A stretch of DNA of 64,000 nt from a virus (IMGVR_UViG_3300042449_001328:25690-89689); one strand, 5' to 3'; positions 8,603-18,548 are shown, numbered from the stretch's first letter. Program-made: numbers and translations. The notes: generated by a model not told the origin, from the letters alone.

Positions 8603-9301
8603 TTAAAAAGAACTATCGTCAACCAAATATAATGAGTAGTTTAATTGATTTATTATGGTGTTCACTAGCAATTCTGGGGCTACTGTTTCGTATTCAAAAC
8701 TGATTGTGATAGGCCTTATAAACCTTCTTTCTGGGGCTGATTCGTTCAATCTTACATCTCCGCCACCTAGTTTTATGTTCAATAATCCTGATAGCTCTAA
8801 GTGATTGATACAAGATATAAGGATCATCTTTATGATTGAATAGATGGCTATTACCTCATTCTTATTGTCTGCCATGATAACTATATGATAGGTAGCAGAA
8901 AACCTTCTTCCAAACTGAGCTCTCCAAGTGTCACCAAAACCGTCATTGTTTGTGTCTGTAACAAATTCAGGATAGTCACCTTCCCCTATCTGAAGTGAAT
9001 TAGTTCTATCACTTTCACTAGGTAGGCTTATATGGATTGATATAGGTCTTTTGCTGTCGTGATCGTAGCTCAGTTTTACTTCAATGTAGTTTGGGTCTTC
9101 TGGGGTATTGCATATCAGCTTCTTTAGATTATCGTACATGATGTACTTACCTAAAGCAAGTCCGTTGTACATGGTGTACAATAGGCTTTTCTGCTCATTA
9201 CCTGCTATCACTGCGTTCTTGAAATCTTTTCGGAAAGCATCTAGGCCGTTCTTCAGCGTGTCCGCTAGTATTGAATCTGGTATGATTAAGTTTGTTGCCA
9301 T
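8603..9301 (-). CDS. Putative tail terminator or neck protein
   Basis: A 232-residue protein between the gp10-like gene and the sheath region. The sequence alternates strands and helices without catalytic motifs and ends in a segment with 'RPITISFEYETVAPELLVN'. Tail-terminator proteins often occupy this place between connector and sheath genes. The assignment is by position only. Confidence 0.45.
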   Translation of the reverse strand: MATNLIIPDSILADTLKNGLDAFRKDFKNAVIAGNEQKSLLYTMYNGLALGKYIMYDNLKKLICNTPEDPNYIEVKLSYDHDSKRPISIHISLPSESDRTNSLQIGEGDYPEFVTDTNNDGFGDTWRAQFGRRFSATYHIVIMADNKNEVIAIYSIIKMILISCINHLELSGLLNIKLGGGDVRLNESAPERRFIRPITISFEYETVAPELLVNTIINQLNYSLYLVDDSSF

Positions 9302-9302
9302 T

Positions 9303-10058
9303 TTATGCTAAACCTGAATTAACTAACCAAGCATCTATTGCCTGACCTACTTCTACTTCTTTGTTCAATTCACTTAACGCTCTTTGAGAAAAGTTTCTAG
9401 CTACAAGTCCGGGGTGCAACCACGATGCAGGATCTGAATTTTCACTCACCCTTCTAAAAGACATGAATGTGTTTTGCTTGGTAACGCTATCCTGTTTCTT
9501 TGTCAACCCTTCGTATATTGAATTCTTATGCTCATACATTTCAAATTGCTTTGGCTTCATCTCTACTTTATGCGTCTTTTTTTCTTCAAAAGGTTTTGGG
9601 ATTTCAGATAAGGTAAGGGGTTTATCTACTTCTCTATCTTTCATTTCTTGATAAATCTCCTTTGGCATTAGCCCGCCATTGAAGTTTTCTTCAAGTGAAG
9701 TTGGTGTACCAACATAGAAAGGTACTGTATTGTATTTTTTGCCGTCTTTTGAAGTTTTTGCTTTAGGCCCATTTAAAATACCTTCCTTAATATCAAAAGC
9801 AGGTGATCCGCTCTCAATCATGTTAGGGAATTGTCCTACCAGCATAACTGATGCTGTGCCTTTGCCATTGTCTTTTACCACTAGGGATCTGACGTATTGC
9901 TGCCTACTGGCATGTAGCTCTCTTACAGCCAACTCTTCCCAATTTGCCGCATAAGATGCTGCTATTGTCTTAACCACATAGTTCACCAAGTCATCAGCTT
10001 GTGCCTGAGTCATTGGGTATTGCTCTGACAGGGATTTGGTATCAATGAATATATCCAT
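9303..10058 (-). CDS. Putative HK97 gp10-like neck protein
   Basis: A 251-residue protein. The C-terminal region 'SFRRVSENSDPASWLHPGL' followed by 'ARNFSQRAL' resembles the end of HK97 gp10-like neck proteins, where an HPG motif precedes a final helix. The N-terminal helix region (residues 12-60) fits the same family. It probably belongs to the connector between head and tail, which agrees with its neighbours. Confidence 0.6.
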   Translation of the reverse strand: MDIFIDTKSLSEQYPMTQAQADDLVNYVVKTIAASYAANWEELAVRELHASRQQYVRSLVVKDNGKGTASVMLVGQFPNMIESGSPAFDIKEGILNGPKAKTSKDGKKYNTVPFYVGTPTSLEENFNGGLMPKEIYQEMKDREVDKPLTLSEIPKPFEEKKTHKVEMKPKQFEMYEHKNSIYEGLTKKQDSVTKQNTFMSFRRVSENSDPASWLHPGLVARNFSQRALSELNKEVEVGQAIDAWLVNSGLA

Positions 10059-10061
10059 TTT

Positions 10062-12692
10062 TTATTTTGCCCTTATCTCTACTGTATTTATAGTTATGCC
10101 TGTTCCCGCTGTAAGAACTATCAATCTTACAAACCGCCAAATTTCATTTGCTACTTTATAGTGAACAATGCCAACTACTGAGGTCATATTACCACCACCA
10201 TGATTGTGCCAAATTGAACCGTCTGTCGAAAATTGCAATCCTAATGTCACTGCTGTTGTTTGTGCTGAAACAGATAGGACAAAATTAAAATTAGTGCAAC
10301 CTTCAATATAATACACTGGAGTTGTTGAATTGAGTGTGCTCAGATTTATAGACCTGTCTATAAATTGTAAAAACCTACTTGTTGAATCACTGGTCTGCAA
10401 TCTATTGATAGACCTAGTAAAAGAAGGTGACGTTCCTCCTATTGTTTGCACATATCGAACCCTATTGCCGCTCAATGATAATTTTGGAGTCCTGTAAACA
10501 CCAGTGGTTGTTATCCTAGGTAGATCATAAACCCTATACCAACTGGTACCGCTATCATCGCTTTCCTCTATGGATATATCGTAGGTAGGGTTTGTGCCGC
10601 TAACAGCGGTTACTGGTATTACCAATTCGTAACTTAACCCAAATGAAGGCGTTATAGCTGCTACTGTATTACTAGATGTAATGGCTGCACTTGCTACGTC
10701 TGCAACTATTGTTGGGATAGGGGATGGAGTTAACCCAATTAAATTTGTTCCAGCCGCTAAAGCTGGAAGTGTTGTAATTGCATTGATATTCCAAGTACCC
10801 GCTTGGCTAATACCCGCTGGAACTGTCACTGCCAATGAGCGAGACAAATCGCTAGAACCGTGCTGATTGGCTATCTCAACTATGTGCCTAGTGTATTCCA
10901 TCTCGTGTATGAAGTGTACACGCACATCCGTGCGCCTAATAACAGCACCGCCGCAATTGACAGAAACAAAATCAGGGCCTATTGATTCTAATTCGAGAGT
11001 AGTAGTGTTTAGTCTCAGTACTTTGTATGCCCCATCATATAATCCCATTGAAATTGCATCACAACCGTATAATTGGAATGTTTCACCTGGTAAAGGAGTA
11101 GTCCAGTTAGCATTCCCGATTAGCGTCAATACGTTATTTATTCGCGATATGCTTTGCACGTTTTGATTTAATAAACCTGGGGGAATTACCGATCCTTCTA
11201 CTTTCCAAACACCGCCTCCAGCCGAACTGGCTGTGACCGCTCCGCCTATCACAATAGTAAATTCAGTAGGCGAAACAATTGAAGCAACAGCAGTTTGGGC
11301 CGTTAAGTTTGGGAAGTTAACTATGTCGCGAACACCATAAATCTGTACTTGCTGACCTACGATTAGATTATGATCTACGTCTGTAACCACGTTTGCCGTG
11401 GTTGTTCCTGTTTTTGATATAGAAACAATTTTGGCAATCGGAGTAGTTAAGTTAGAAAGGTTTTTTGCCCTCACTCTAATCTTATAATATTTTTCTTCGT
11501 CTGGTATTCCTTGAGTGTATTTCAAAGGAGTGCTGGAAGCCGCAATTGAATCTGACAGTCTTGGTATCAACAACATTTCTTGCATCGTAGCTTGCAACTC
11601 CAAATGTGAAGCTGCATTAAAAGCATCTGAATACGGTGAAGTGTTTGATTGGGTCGCTGTTGTTGTATTTACTGTTGAGTTTATACTCCTGATGCTTGCA
11701 CCATTCCTTCTTGCAAACCAAGAGGCATTTGTAGCGGTAGTGTTTTCAAACAATACGCCTACTGCGTTATCAGCTCTTTTTACATGATCTGCCCATTCAA
11801 CAAATCCGCCAGCGTTGTAAGTTCCGTTTGCCAACGTACATGGGACTGTGATTGAAAGAGAAGAAACAATGGTGACCACAACAGGACCAACGTTAAGTCT
11901 TTTTTCTTCATTACCTTTTATAACAACACGATCTCCACCGTGCAAGTTATGTGGGGACGCAAAGTTTATAGTTGCTACGTTGCTGGTTATTGTAATTGTT
12001 CCTAAAATAGATAAATCAGCAATTGGTGAACCTACTTCAATAAGCCCTGCATTATCACATCCTACTAAAGAGACTTCAACCTCTTGACCTATAATTCTTT
12101 GCGACATTGAAAGAGCCGCAATAAACCTAGATGGCAGTTTAAACTTATCTTTTGATATTAACTCGTATTCTGAATTTGGCGTCAAAGGCGAGAGTGAAAT
12201 CTTTAAGTAAGAAGACCCAGCCGTATCCCCTCCTCTGGCAACAAACGAATCGGATTGGTTTGTCCATATCTGATCCCATACGGTCAGATCGGGAGATCCA
12301 GTGATAAAACCATCTCTGAATTTTCTCATTGCGTTGCCTGTTGCAACAGCATCGTTTTCAGTCAGTTTACCATATTGAGAATTGCCGTCTGTGTCTTTAA
12401 AACCAGCCATTTGAACTTTTGCTGGAACTGCTGAATTTACTAAAGAGGTAGCGTCACTTTCTTCAACAAATATTTGAAGCACGTCTGTACTGGACATACT
12501 AGAAGTGTTGTAAGCCAAAGTCAACACGTTGCCTGTCAATGAAGCACCTAACAGATTGTCGGCAAAATTATATACAACAATGTTTCTGGTAACGTTAGTG
12601 ATCAACAGCAATTGATCTAATGTTATAGCGTTACTAAAAGTTATTGTTCTATTAGTGGCGTTAAATATATAATCTGTTCTTTTTACTTTCAT
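10062..12692 (-). CDS. Large beta-rich structural protein, possible neck appendage or fibre
   Basis: An 876-residue protein rich in Thr, Ser, Val and Ile, with low charge. Two related beta modules can be seen, each with the pattern 'xVxTxxxHNLxxGxxVxIxG' (around residues 230-290 and 425-490). The second half contains Ig-like strands with 'YDISIEESDDSGTSWYRVYD'. These features fit an extended fibre, whisker or decoration protein. Its position between connector genes suggests attachment near the neck. No depolymerase signature is evident. Confidence 0.5.
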   Translation of the reverse strand: MKVKRTDYIFNATNRTITFSNAITLDQLLLITNVTRNIVVYNFADNLLGASLTGNVLTLAYNTSSMSSTDVLQIFVEESDATSLVNSAVPAKVQMAGFKDTDGNSQYGKLTENDAVATGNAMRKFRDGFITGSPDLTVWDQIWTNQSDSFVARGGDTAGSSYLKISLSPLTPNSEYELISKDKFKLPSRFIAALSMSQRIIGQEVEVSLVGCDNAGLIEVGSPIADLSILGTITITSNVATINFASPHNLHGGDRVVIKGNEEKRLNVGPVVVTIVSSLSITVPCTLANGTYNAGGFVEWADHVKRADNAVGVLFENTTATNASWFARRNGASIRSINSTVNTTTATQSNTSPYSDAFNAASHLELQATMQEMLLIPRLSDSIAASSTPLKYTQGIPDEEKYYKIRVRAKNLSNLTTPIAKIVSISKTGTTTANVVTDVDHNLIVGQQVQIYGVRDIVNFPNLTAQTAVASIVSPTEFTIVIGGAVTASSAGGGVWKVEGSVIPPGLLNQNVQSISRINNVLTLIGNANWTTPLPGETFQLYGCDAISMGLYDGAYKVLRLNTTTLELESIGPDFVSVNCGGAVIRRTDVRVHFIHEMEYTRHIVEIANQHGSSDLSRSLAVTVPAGISQAGTWNINAITTLPALAAGTNLIGLTPSPIPTIVADVASAAITSSNTVAAITPSFGLSYELVIPVTAVSGTNPTYDISIEESDDSGTSWYRVYDLPRITTTGVYRTPKLSLSGNRVRYVQTIGGTSPSFTRSINRLQTSDSTSRFLQFIDRSINLSTLNSTTPVYYIEGCTNFNFVLSVSAQTTAVTLGLQFSTDGSIWHNHGGGNMTSVVGIVHYKVANEIWRFVRLIVLTAGTGITINTVEIRAK

Positions 12693-12695
12693 GGC

Positions 12696-13631
12696 TTATT
12701 GTAAGGCTATTGCGTATAATATTTGTTTTTTGAAATAGATTGAATCTAATTCATTTTTTTGCTTTGAGGTCAATGTATCGTACAGTGTTTGAGTGTTTGT
12801 GTTTTTAACTTGACGTTCAAATGCTGTAAGGTCTTCTGTTTGACAGATATTAGGTAGCCAACTGTTATCCAGCAATTTATCTCCATCAAAGTTTTCTGCA
12901 TCTTTTATGTGATGTGCTTTCTTAGCGATTGCATGAACTGGAAGGATAATTGGCGTAGGGACTCCATTGCTCACCACAGTAGACCTCATTGAATCCCTAC
13001 TTATGTCCCAAATATAGTAAGTGGGGGCGTGAACGTATCTAATGCTGACACAAGGATCGACTAATCCATTATAACTAGTATTGAAAGTGATTTTATTGTC
13101 TTGAAATGTATAATCGGTAATCTCTATTAATTTTGTTACCTTAGTAGACTCGTTTGCATATAACCCAATAAAGTCAATGCTTTTGATGTCGTATTTTGTC
13201 ATTGAAAACAAAGTAGTGCCAGCATCATCTAGGACTGGATATAAAATCTCACTCATTTCTGAAGTGCCGTCAACTATCACTAGTTGATCCATTCTCGATA
13301 ACTTGTTTTCTTCAAACGCAGTTACCCTGACCATCCCTAGATCATCTCTCCCCCACTCCTCAAACTTTTTATCGTTTGAGATACCTGAGATGATCATTTT
13401 GGTCTTTGTGGGGTTTGCCCAGAATTGACCTACTCCCCCACAGTTCTTGCAAGTTGTTCTGTGATCGCTTTCTTTTGATTTGCAAGGGCAAAGATAGGCT
13501 TTGCTGTAAATTACATTGTACCCCTTATCTCGAATAGTAGCATATACCTCTGATTTTACAAAGTCGGCATTTAATGTTGGACTTGTATCAAAGATTTGTT
13601 GTACTAATGTTTTTGAGGATAAGCGAGACAT
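12696..13631 (-). CDS. Putative head completion protein with a Cys-rich knuckle
   Basis: A 311-residue protein of the connector region. Residues about 47-70 contain a zinc-binding pattern, 'LCPCKSKESDHRTTCKNCGG', with four Cys in two pairs and a nearby His. The rest is mixed alpha/beta with no enzyme motif. It lies among head-tail joining genes with four-base spacing on both sides, so a structural role in head closure is likely but unproven. Confidence 0.5.
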   Translation of the reverse strand: MSRLSSKTLVQQIFDTSPTLNADFVKSEVYATIRDKGYNVIYSKAYLCPCKSKESDHRTTCKNCGGVGQFWANPTKTKMIISGISNDKKFEEWGRDDLGMVRVTAFEENKLSRMDQLVIVDGTSEMSEILYPVLDDAGTTLFSMTKYDIKSIDFIGLYANESTKVTKLIEITDYTFQDNKITFNTSYNGLVDPCVSIRYVHAPTYYIWDISRDSMRSTVVSNGVPTPIILPVHAIAKKAHHIKDAENFDGDKLLDNSWLPNICQTEDLTAFERQVKNTNTQTLYDTLTSKQKNELDSIYFKKQILYAIALQ

Positions 13632-13634
13632 TCG

Positions 13635-14615
13635 TTATTTTTGCCCAAGTTCTTTTTGTTTTTGAAAATGATGTTGAGCTTGAGATTGATGATATTTGAA
13701 AGCCTCTTGAGCAGCATTGCTTTGCTCTTTATCAAATCCTACTCCAAAAGCTTCTTTAGTAGCATGTCCAGCCATCCTTGTGTGGAAAGCCTCCATCTTA
13801 CTGTGATGCTCAATCTGCTTTTTCTTTTGATCGGCTAGGATTTTCTTTTCGTCTTTTGATAGGCTCGATTCGTGTTCGGATTGAGCATACTTTTGTGACT
13901 GCGTATCGTGATACTTTGCTTCGTCAGCATGATGCTTGTGAAGTTTCATTTCTAAATCTCTTGCAGCATACCCAACTTTACCTGCTGTATCAAAATGACG
14001 AGCAGCTTTATCTCTATGGGCAGTGGCTGCATCTGAATAATCTTTTGAAGATAAATTACCTCCACCTATTTTACCATCAGCATAGATTGGCTTTCCACTA
14101 GAAGTATGTCCGATCACATGACCTCCACGAGAGCCTTCGCCTGATTTGGCTTTGATGAGGTCGAGGTCTGAGTCGGATTTTTGCAATAATCCGTTTTTAA
14201 CTCCTATATGATGTTTTTGTTGTTCAAAAGCATAATCATTATCTTCCTTGTCTTTGGCAGTCGATCTAGTGTTATAATGATAATTTTCTCTAACCTTACC
14301 ATGAGCGTCAATAGCATCATTATGATCTTCAACTGTAAAGTCTTTATGGGAACTATGGTCTGCATTACTGTAGATAGGTTTACCAGATTTTGTGTGTCCT
14401 ATTATGTGACCTCCTCTACTTCCCTCACCGCCTTTAACTAGCAAGTTCTCCAACTGATCAATTGCCTTATTATATACATCTTGATCGATCAATCCTTTTG
14501 ATAGATTGTCAGATAGTTGTTTTCTGATCTGAACCTCAGTGGGAATATTTTCTACAAATCCCTTAACTAGATGAGGATTGGTTGATTGGTTTTTGTAGTC
14601 GTCAATAGTGATCAT
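13635..14615 (-). CDS. Modular protein with two KGGEGSRGG tag repeats
   Basis: A 326-residue paralogue of the 7178-8578 product. Residues about 34-61 match the prelude 'NxxKGLIDxxxxxxAxxQLENLLVKGG'. Tags start near residues 63 and 159, each followed by a His-containing acidic segment ('DFTVEDHNDAIDAH' and 'SSKDYSDAATAH'). The C-terminal 120 residues are rich in Lys, His, Gln and Ala and are probably helical. The gene shares a 61-bp exact repeat with its paralogue. Its function is unknown. It sits between connector genes in the head module. Confidence 0.7.
   Translation of the reverse strand: MITIDDYKNQSTNPHLVKGFVENIPTEVQIRKQLSDNLSKGLIDQDVYNKAIDQLENLLVKGGEGSRGGHIIGHTKSGKPIYSNADHSSHKDFTVEDHNDAIDAHGKVRENYHYNTRSTAKDKEDNDYAFEQQKHHIGVKNGLLQKSDSDLDLIKAKSGEGSRGGHVIGHTSSGKPIYADGKIGGGNLSSKDYSDAATAHRDKAARHFDTAGKVGYAARDLEMKLHKHHADEAKYHDTQSQKYAQSEHESSLSKDEKKILADQKKKQIEHHSKMEAFHTRMAGHATKEAFGVGFDKEQSNAAQEAFKYHQSQAQHHFQKQKELGQK
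14122..14182. repeat. 61-bp exact direct repeat, copy 2
   Basis: Identical to 8163-8223, inside the second tag of the 326-residue modular protein. The identity stops at the same point of the linker in both genes. Confidence 0.9.
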
Positions 14616-14633
14616 ATCTTTTTAATTTTAAAT

Positions 14634-15458
14634 TTATAGCATAGGTAAAAATAATCCAAAAATAAGAGCGAGGCTGCCAATAGTCACTCCCACATAATTC
14701 GCTTTCAACGCTTCCATAATCTTGTCAAACTGATCTCCATCAATCTTAGCTAATGCGCCAAATGCTACACTTGAGGAACTAGCGGTTGTGCTTACTGATT
14801 GAGAAAGCCCATCGATACCTATTGACTTGTTTGTTACTCCAGGAACCCCTACGTTTTGTGAAATGACTGGAAGTAAGTCTATTTTAGCCCTTAATGCAAT
14901 TGCCTTCAAGAAATTTTGAGGCACTCGATTGAACCCCGTTACGTAAGTCAATTGCCAGTAGTTAGGGATAGTCTTATTGCCAAAGTAACCTACGTATGGG
15001 GTTAATCCTACAAATATAGATTGCCCTGATAATGTGGTTACAGAACCTTGCAAGGGTACTAGGTTGATATTCCTATGCCCACTTTCATCCCCTATCTGTT
15101 TTTTTACAGATAGCCATTCTTTAGGGTAATCTATTTGCAAAGTGGTATTGTAAAAGCCCAATACTTTGTGTGCATCTACTACAGGATATGTGGTAGGGAA
15201 GTATCCCCAATTCCACCAATCTTCTATGTAAAAAGTCCTATCTTCTTGAATAGCCTGTCTGTTGAGCTTTATGTTCAGAATATCCTCTACATAATCTTGT
15301 GCGCCCCTAATGTAAGCATCAATCATATCGTCTGTGATAGACTGGCAGTTAACGTTGGTCAACGGCAACCCAAATAAGTACAGTGATTTTAACTCAGAAG
15401 CTGAATATACTAACCCTGTGTTTTTTTGGTATGATATGGTGAATGTGATGCTGGGCAT
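14634..15458 (-). CDS. Putative head-tail connector (adaptor) protein
   Basis: A 274-residue protein. Residues about 40-60 form a helix with 'DAYIRGAQDYVEDILNIKL', a pattern common in gp6-like head-tail adaptors. It is followed by beta-rich segments and a Tyr/Trp-rich region around 70-90. The last 20 residues are hydrophobic ('VTIGSLALIFGLFLP') and could be a membrane segment or a buried helix. It is located soon after the capsid gene, as adaptors usually are. Confidence 0.6.
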   Translation of the reverse strand: MPSITFTISYQKNTGLVYSASELKSLYLFGLPLTNVNCQSITDDMIDAYIRGAQDYVEDILNIKLNRQAIQEDRTFYIEDWWNWGYFPTTYPVVDAHKVLGFYNTTLQIDYPKEWLSVKKQIGDESGHRNINLVPLQGSVTTLSGQSIFVGLTPYVGYFGNKTIPNYWQLTYVTGFNRVPQNFLKAIALRAKIDLLPVISQNVGVPGVTNKSIGIDGLSQSVSTTASSSSVAFGALAKIDGDQFDKIMEALKANYVGVTIGSLALIFGLFLPML

Positions 15459-15461
15459 TCG

Positions 15462-15749
15462 TTAATCTTCGCCATAAGCTTCTTGTCCATCATGTACAAT
15501 AATGATACTTCCAGCAGATGAAGCGGTTATAGCCGTAACTGGAAAGGGATAAACCGTATATGCTGGATAAGATGTTAACGTTATGGTATTGCCAGCATAC
15601 GTTCTTATTGTAATATTAGATACAGCGGTGCAAAAAAACAAAGCGGCCTCTAGCTTTTGCCCTAGTGAAGGTGAAACTATCCTATTGGCAGATGGTGTAT
15701 ATACTTCTTGCCAAGATCCGTCAATGTTGAAAGGTTTTAAATATGCCAT
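15462..15749 (-). CDS. Small beta-rich virion protein, possible head decoration
   Basis: A 95-residue protein with almost no charge in its middle part and repeated Thr/Val/Ile strands. It follows the capsid by one gene. Size and composition would fit a head decoration or small connector protein, but I recognise no family. Its promoter-like motif lies only a few bases before the ATG. Confidence 0.5.
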   Translation of the reverse strand: MAYLKPFNIDGSWQEVYTPSANRIVSPSLGQKLEAALFFCTAVSNITIRTYAGNTITLTSYPAYTVYPFPVTAITASSAGSIIIVHDGQEAYGED

Positions 15750-15752
15750 GCT

Positions 15753-15766
15753 GTAAAAATACTAAA
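15753..15766 (-). promoter_or_regulatory. Promoter-like motif before the small virion gene
   Basis: TTTAGTATTTTTAC on the minus strand, ending about three bases before the ATG at 15747-15749. Confidence 0.45.
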
Positions 15767-15774
15767 AATATTGC

Positions 15775-16188
15775 TTAACTTATTTTATCCAACAAGAACT
15801 TTCTTAGCTGAGTTTCATTCTTTCCTTCTATGTCTTTTTTGCTGATGCCTTCCACTAAAGGGATCAATTCGTTCAATTCATCAAAAGATGCAGACTCGAT
15901 TGCTTCTATCAAAGCATCGTCTTTTTCAGGTTTTGATGGTTCTTGCTTTTGCTCTTTTAGTTTTTGTTGTTTGGCCTGTTTCTGTTCTTTGGCTTCTGTT
16001 TGTTTTTTCTTTATCTCCTCTTTTGTGTTGAATTCTAAAGATCCTTTTGATGCTTCGATCAATTGATCTGCCAATTCAGATTCTACTTCTATGCTGCCGT
16101 CTGAATCTAAAGTCACTTCACCTACTACAGGTAAAATAAGGGTTTGACTTGCATACCTAGGATCTGTGAATAATTTTTTTGTTGCCAT
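15775..16188 (-). CDS. Small capsid-adjacent protein with a Lys/Gln coiled coil
   Basis: A 137-residue protein. Residues 1-50 are beta-rich, 55-90 form a highly charged Lys/Gln/Glu helix, and the last 40 residues ('DELNELIPLVEGISKKDIEG') resemble a small helical SAP- or HeH-like module. Directly downstream of the capsid gene and its terminator, it has its own promoter-like motif. It may bind capsid or DNA, but the role is not known. Confidence 0.55.
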   Translation of the reverse strand: MATKKLFTDPRYASQTLILPVVGEVTLDSDGSIEVESELADQLIEASKGSLEFNTKEEIKKKQTEAKEQKQAKQQKLKEQKQEPSKPEKDDALIEAIESASFDELNELIPLVEGISKKDIEGKNETQLRKFLLDKIS

Positions 16189-16211
16189 TTTTAATTAGGT
16201 TAATTTAGGAA

Positions 16212-16222
16212 GTAAAATTAAA
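16212..16222 (-). promoter_or_regulatory. Promoter-like motif after the capsid terminator
   Basis: TTAATTTTAC on the minus strand, just downstream of the capsid terminator and about 23 bases before the next ATG. This suggests a new transcript for the connector genes. Confidence 0.45.
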
Positions 16223-16249
16223 TAAAAAAGTCCATATTTCTATGGACTT
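16223..16249 (-). terminator. Intrinsic terminator after the major capsid gene
   Basis: On the minus strand AAGTCCATA-GAAA-TATGGACTT forms a 9-bp stem closed by a GAAA tetraloop and followed by TTTTATTT. It lies 26 bases after the capsid stop codon. Confidence 0.85.
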
Positions 16250-16275
16250 CTTTAAAATTATTTACTACAGACCTA

Positions 16276-17781
16276 CTATGTAGATGCTACAGTATAAGGG
16301 CCTACGTTTAAAAATCTCACTATTTTGCGCTGTGCAAAAACTACGGGTGTCCCAAAGAGGAACGCGATAAAACGCTTGCTCATTCCAAGTGTAGCTAAAT
16401 CCAGCTTACCTAGAGGTGCCAATTGTTTGAAGCTCAATACGTCTTCTGACATTTCAGTACAGAATGCTTCTTCTGTATCAGGCAAGAACCTGTTGCGATC
16501 TCTAACTACGTTAGCTGCCGCTCCGTCAAATCCAGCAGTTCTTTGTGCTACCGATACTTTGAAGATAGGGAAGAAAACAATATTATCTGTAGTAGCGTTC
16601 ACAGAAGGTGTAATCTTAGAACGGTAGATTTGATAACCAGTTGCTGGGTTTGCACCACCTGCGTCTGCAAAAGTCAAATCAACTGACTGACCTGCTGTCA
16701 AAGTGGTCTTAGTGGTGTTGTTTAACACTCGCAAAGAGCTTTCACCAAAACGGTTCAAAGCTGATACTGCGTAGAAAACTGCACCCAAAGCACCTGTATG
16801 AGTTTCTCCAGCCACAAACCTTGATTGACCTGCGTCTGCTACTAGGGCTGCGCCTGTAGCAGTTGGTGTGTTAGGGGCTTTTGCTGAAGTGGCTGTTGCA
16901 GATAAAGTTTTGGCTGCATCTTTCTTCATGCCTTTATCGTGCTTCAAAGCTACAGTACCGAATGTTGTGTCAATACCTTTGATTGGTGAACCTGGAGAAA
17001 TTGCTTGTGGAGAAGCATTAACCAAGATACGTTGACGTTGGAAGTAGTCTTTGGCAAGACCTGCAATTACAGAAGGAGGTGCAAACAAAGCATCTACGTT
17101 ACCGAAAGCATCGTCTACTTGGATAGAAGCGTCCTCTACTGTTTTTTGGTTCAAAGAAGCACCACGCAAGTCAATGACCGCAGGTGATGTCAAGTAGTCA
17201 TTCAATGAAGTGAATGCTGCGCCTGTACCTGTTGCACCGTGCTGTGCGTAAATTCCATTGAATTCTTGACCGATAATAGAAGCGTTCGCTTTGGTCAAGC
17301 TGCTGTTGGCTTTGCGAACAACCCACATTGTCTTGTTCTCAACTTCTTTGCGCATTGCGTCTACGTAAGAGCGAACAAGTTGGGCTTGGTAAGTTACCTC
17401 TCCAGTTACCTGAATATACTTTACCAATTCTGCTTTACGGATGTAAGTAGAATCTTCTACGTCTGAAAGTTCACCCTCAGAATAGAAACCTCCACGATCT
17501 GAACCGTAAGAAGATAATTGCAAATATTCCTCAACAGTGTTGTAAGCTGTTTGCTTAGGAATGGAATTCCAAAGCACGATGTCCTTCATGCGGAAATCGA
17601 GTAATTTTAAAGTAGTCTCTAAGCTCTCAGCTTTAAGAGGCTCTTGACCAAGTAGTTGGTTTGTAGTGTCACGACCAGTTACCGTTCCAGCTTGCATAGC
17701 TTTTAATAGGCTATCTACCTCCTGTTCGCTTCCGAAACCTCCGAAACCACTATCTTGATATGATGATAGATTTACGTCCAT
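16276..17781 (-). CDS. Major capsid protein
   Basis: A 501-residue protein right after protease and scaffold genes and followed by a strong terminator, as expected for the most abundant virion protein. The N-terminal 60 residues are flexible. The region 'LLDFRMKDIVLWNSIPKQ' followed by 'YNTVEEYLQLS' and the later 'ELVKYIQVTGEVTYQAQL' are typical of HK97-fold capsids of large phages. Residues about 300-400 look like an inserted Ig/Fn3-like domain ('VFYAVSALNRFGESSLRV' and 'GYQIYRS'), which could be exposed on the head surface. Confidence 0.85.
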   Translation of the reverse strand: MDVNLSSYQDSGFGGFGSEQEVDSLLKAMQAGTVTGRDTTNQLLGQEPLKAESLETTLKLLDFRMKDIVLWNSIPKQTAYNTVEEYLQLSSYGSDRGGFYSEGELSDVEDSTYIRKAELVKYIQVTGEVTYQAQLVRSYVDAMRKEVENKTMWVVRKANSSLTKANASIIGQEFNGIYAQHGATGTGAAFTSLNDYLTSPAVIDLRGASLNQKTVEDASIQVDDAFGNVDALFAPPSVIAGLAKDYFQRQRILVNASPQAISPGSPIKGIDTTFGTVALKHDKGMKKDAAKTLSATATSAKAPNTPTATGAALVADAGQSRFVAGETHTGALGAVFYAVSALNRFGESSLRVLNNTTKTTLTAGQSVDLTFADAGGANPATGYQIYRSKITPSVNATTDNIVFFPIFKVSVAQRTAGFDGAAANVVRDRNRFLPDTEEAFCTEMSEDVLSFKQLAPLGKLDLATLGMSKRFIAFLFGTPVVFAQRKIVRFLNVGPYTVAST

Positions 17782-17819
17782 TTTTATTTATTTATTTAGT
17801 TTAATTGTTACGATTTAAT

Positions 17820-18548
17820 TTACCCTGTTATTACGATATTATGAAGTCTCCTTAATTCCCTTGCCACTACACCAGCTTCTCTTTGGTCTACACCCAAAGC
17901 ACCTGCTATCTCAACTGTTGAAGCGGCTTTTGCAAACATATTGTTCTCGTTGAAGTCATTGCCAGCTGCTTTTACCAAGGCTTCTACTACTTGTTTTTTG
18001 TTTCTTGAGATTGATAATTCTAGTTCCCCTTCTTGTTTAGAAGCAAAGCGATCCACAAAATTTTGTGTAGTGATCGACTTAGGGCCTGGGTTAGCTTTTG
18101 ATAAAGCGTTGATTGTTTCTTTGATCTCATCCAAAGATTTCTTTAGATCGTTGTTTTCTTGTTCTTTGCTTGACAATAAAGTTGTCATGGCTTCAAACTT
18201 TGAATCGTATGATTTAACGATTTCAGAAAGTTCTGCTTTAACAAGTTCTTGGGTTTCTGCTTTGTCGAATTTTTGAACAACCGTTCCCACGTTAGGCATT
18301 TCCTTTCCAGAAACTATTTCGCCTTCTTCAGGACCCATTGTAACAGAAGCTATTTTAGCTTTGATTTCTTCAGCCTTTTTCATGTACTCGTTGCCTTTTT
18401 TAAGGCACTCACTCATTTCGGCTTTCATTTTTTCAATCTCGTCTTTCGACATGCCTTTTACAATTTCTTGTTCAGGTTCAGCTTTAATTAAGCCTAGGGC
18501 TTGCTTTGCTATTAATATAGACTCTTCTGAAATTTTAGTAACTTCCAT
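17820..18548 (-). CDS. Putative capsid scaffold protein
   Basis: A 242-residue, strongly helical, charged protein. Residues 30-70 and 100-150 are coiled-coil-like (repeated KAE, EIK and KSLDEIK patterns). It lies between the prohead protease and the major capsid gene, the classic scaffold position. The C-terminus ('LGVDQREAGVVARELRRL') may bind the capsid. The scaffold would be removed by the protease after assembly. Confidence 0.65.
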   Translation of the reverse strand: MEVTKISEESILIAKQALGLIKAEPEQEIVKGMSKDEIEKMKAEMSECLKKGNEYMKKAEEIKAKIASVTMGPEEGEIVSGKEMPNVGTVVQKFDKAETQELVKAELSEIVKSYDSKFEAMTTLLSSKEQENNDLKKSLDEIKETINALSKANPGPKSITTQNFVDRFASKQEGELELSISRNKKQVVEALVKAAGNDFNENNMFAKAASTVEIAGALGVDQREAGVVARELRRLHNIVITG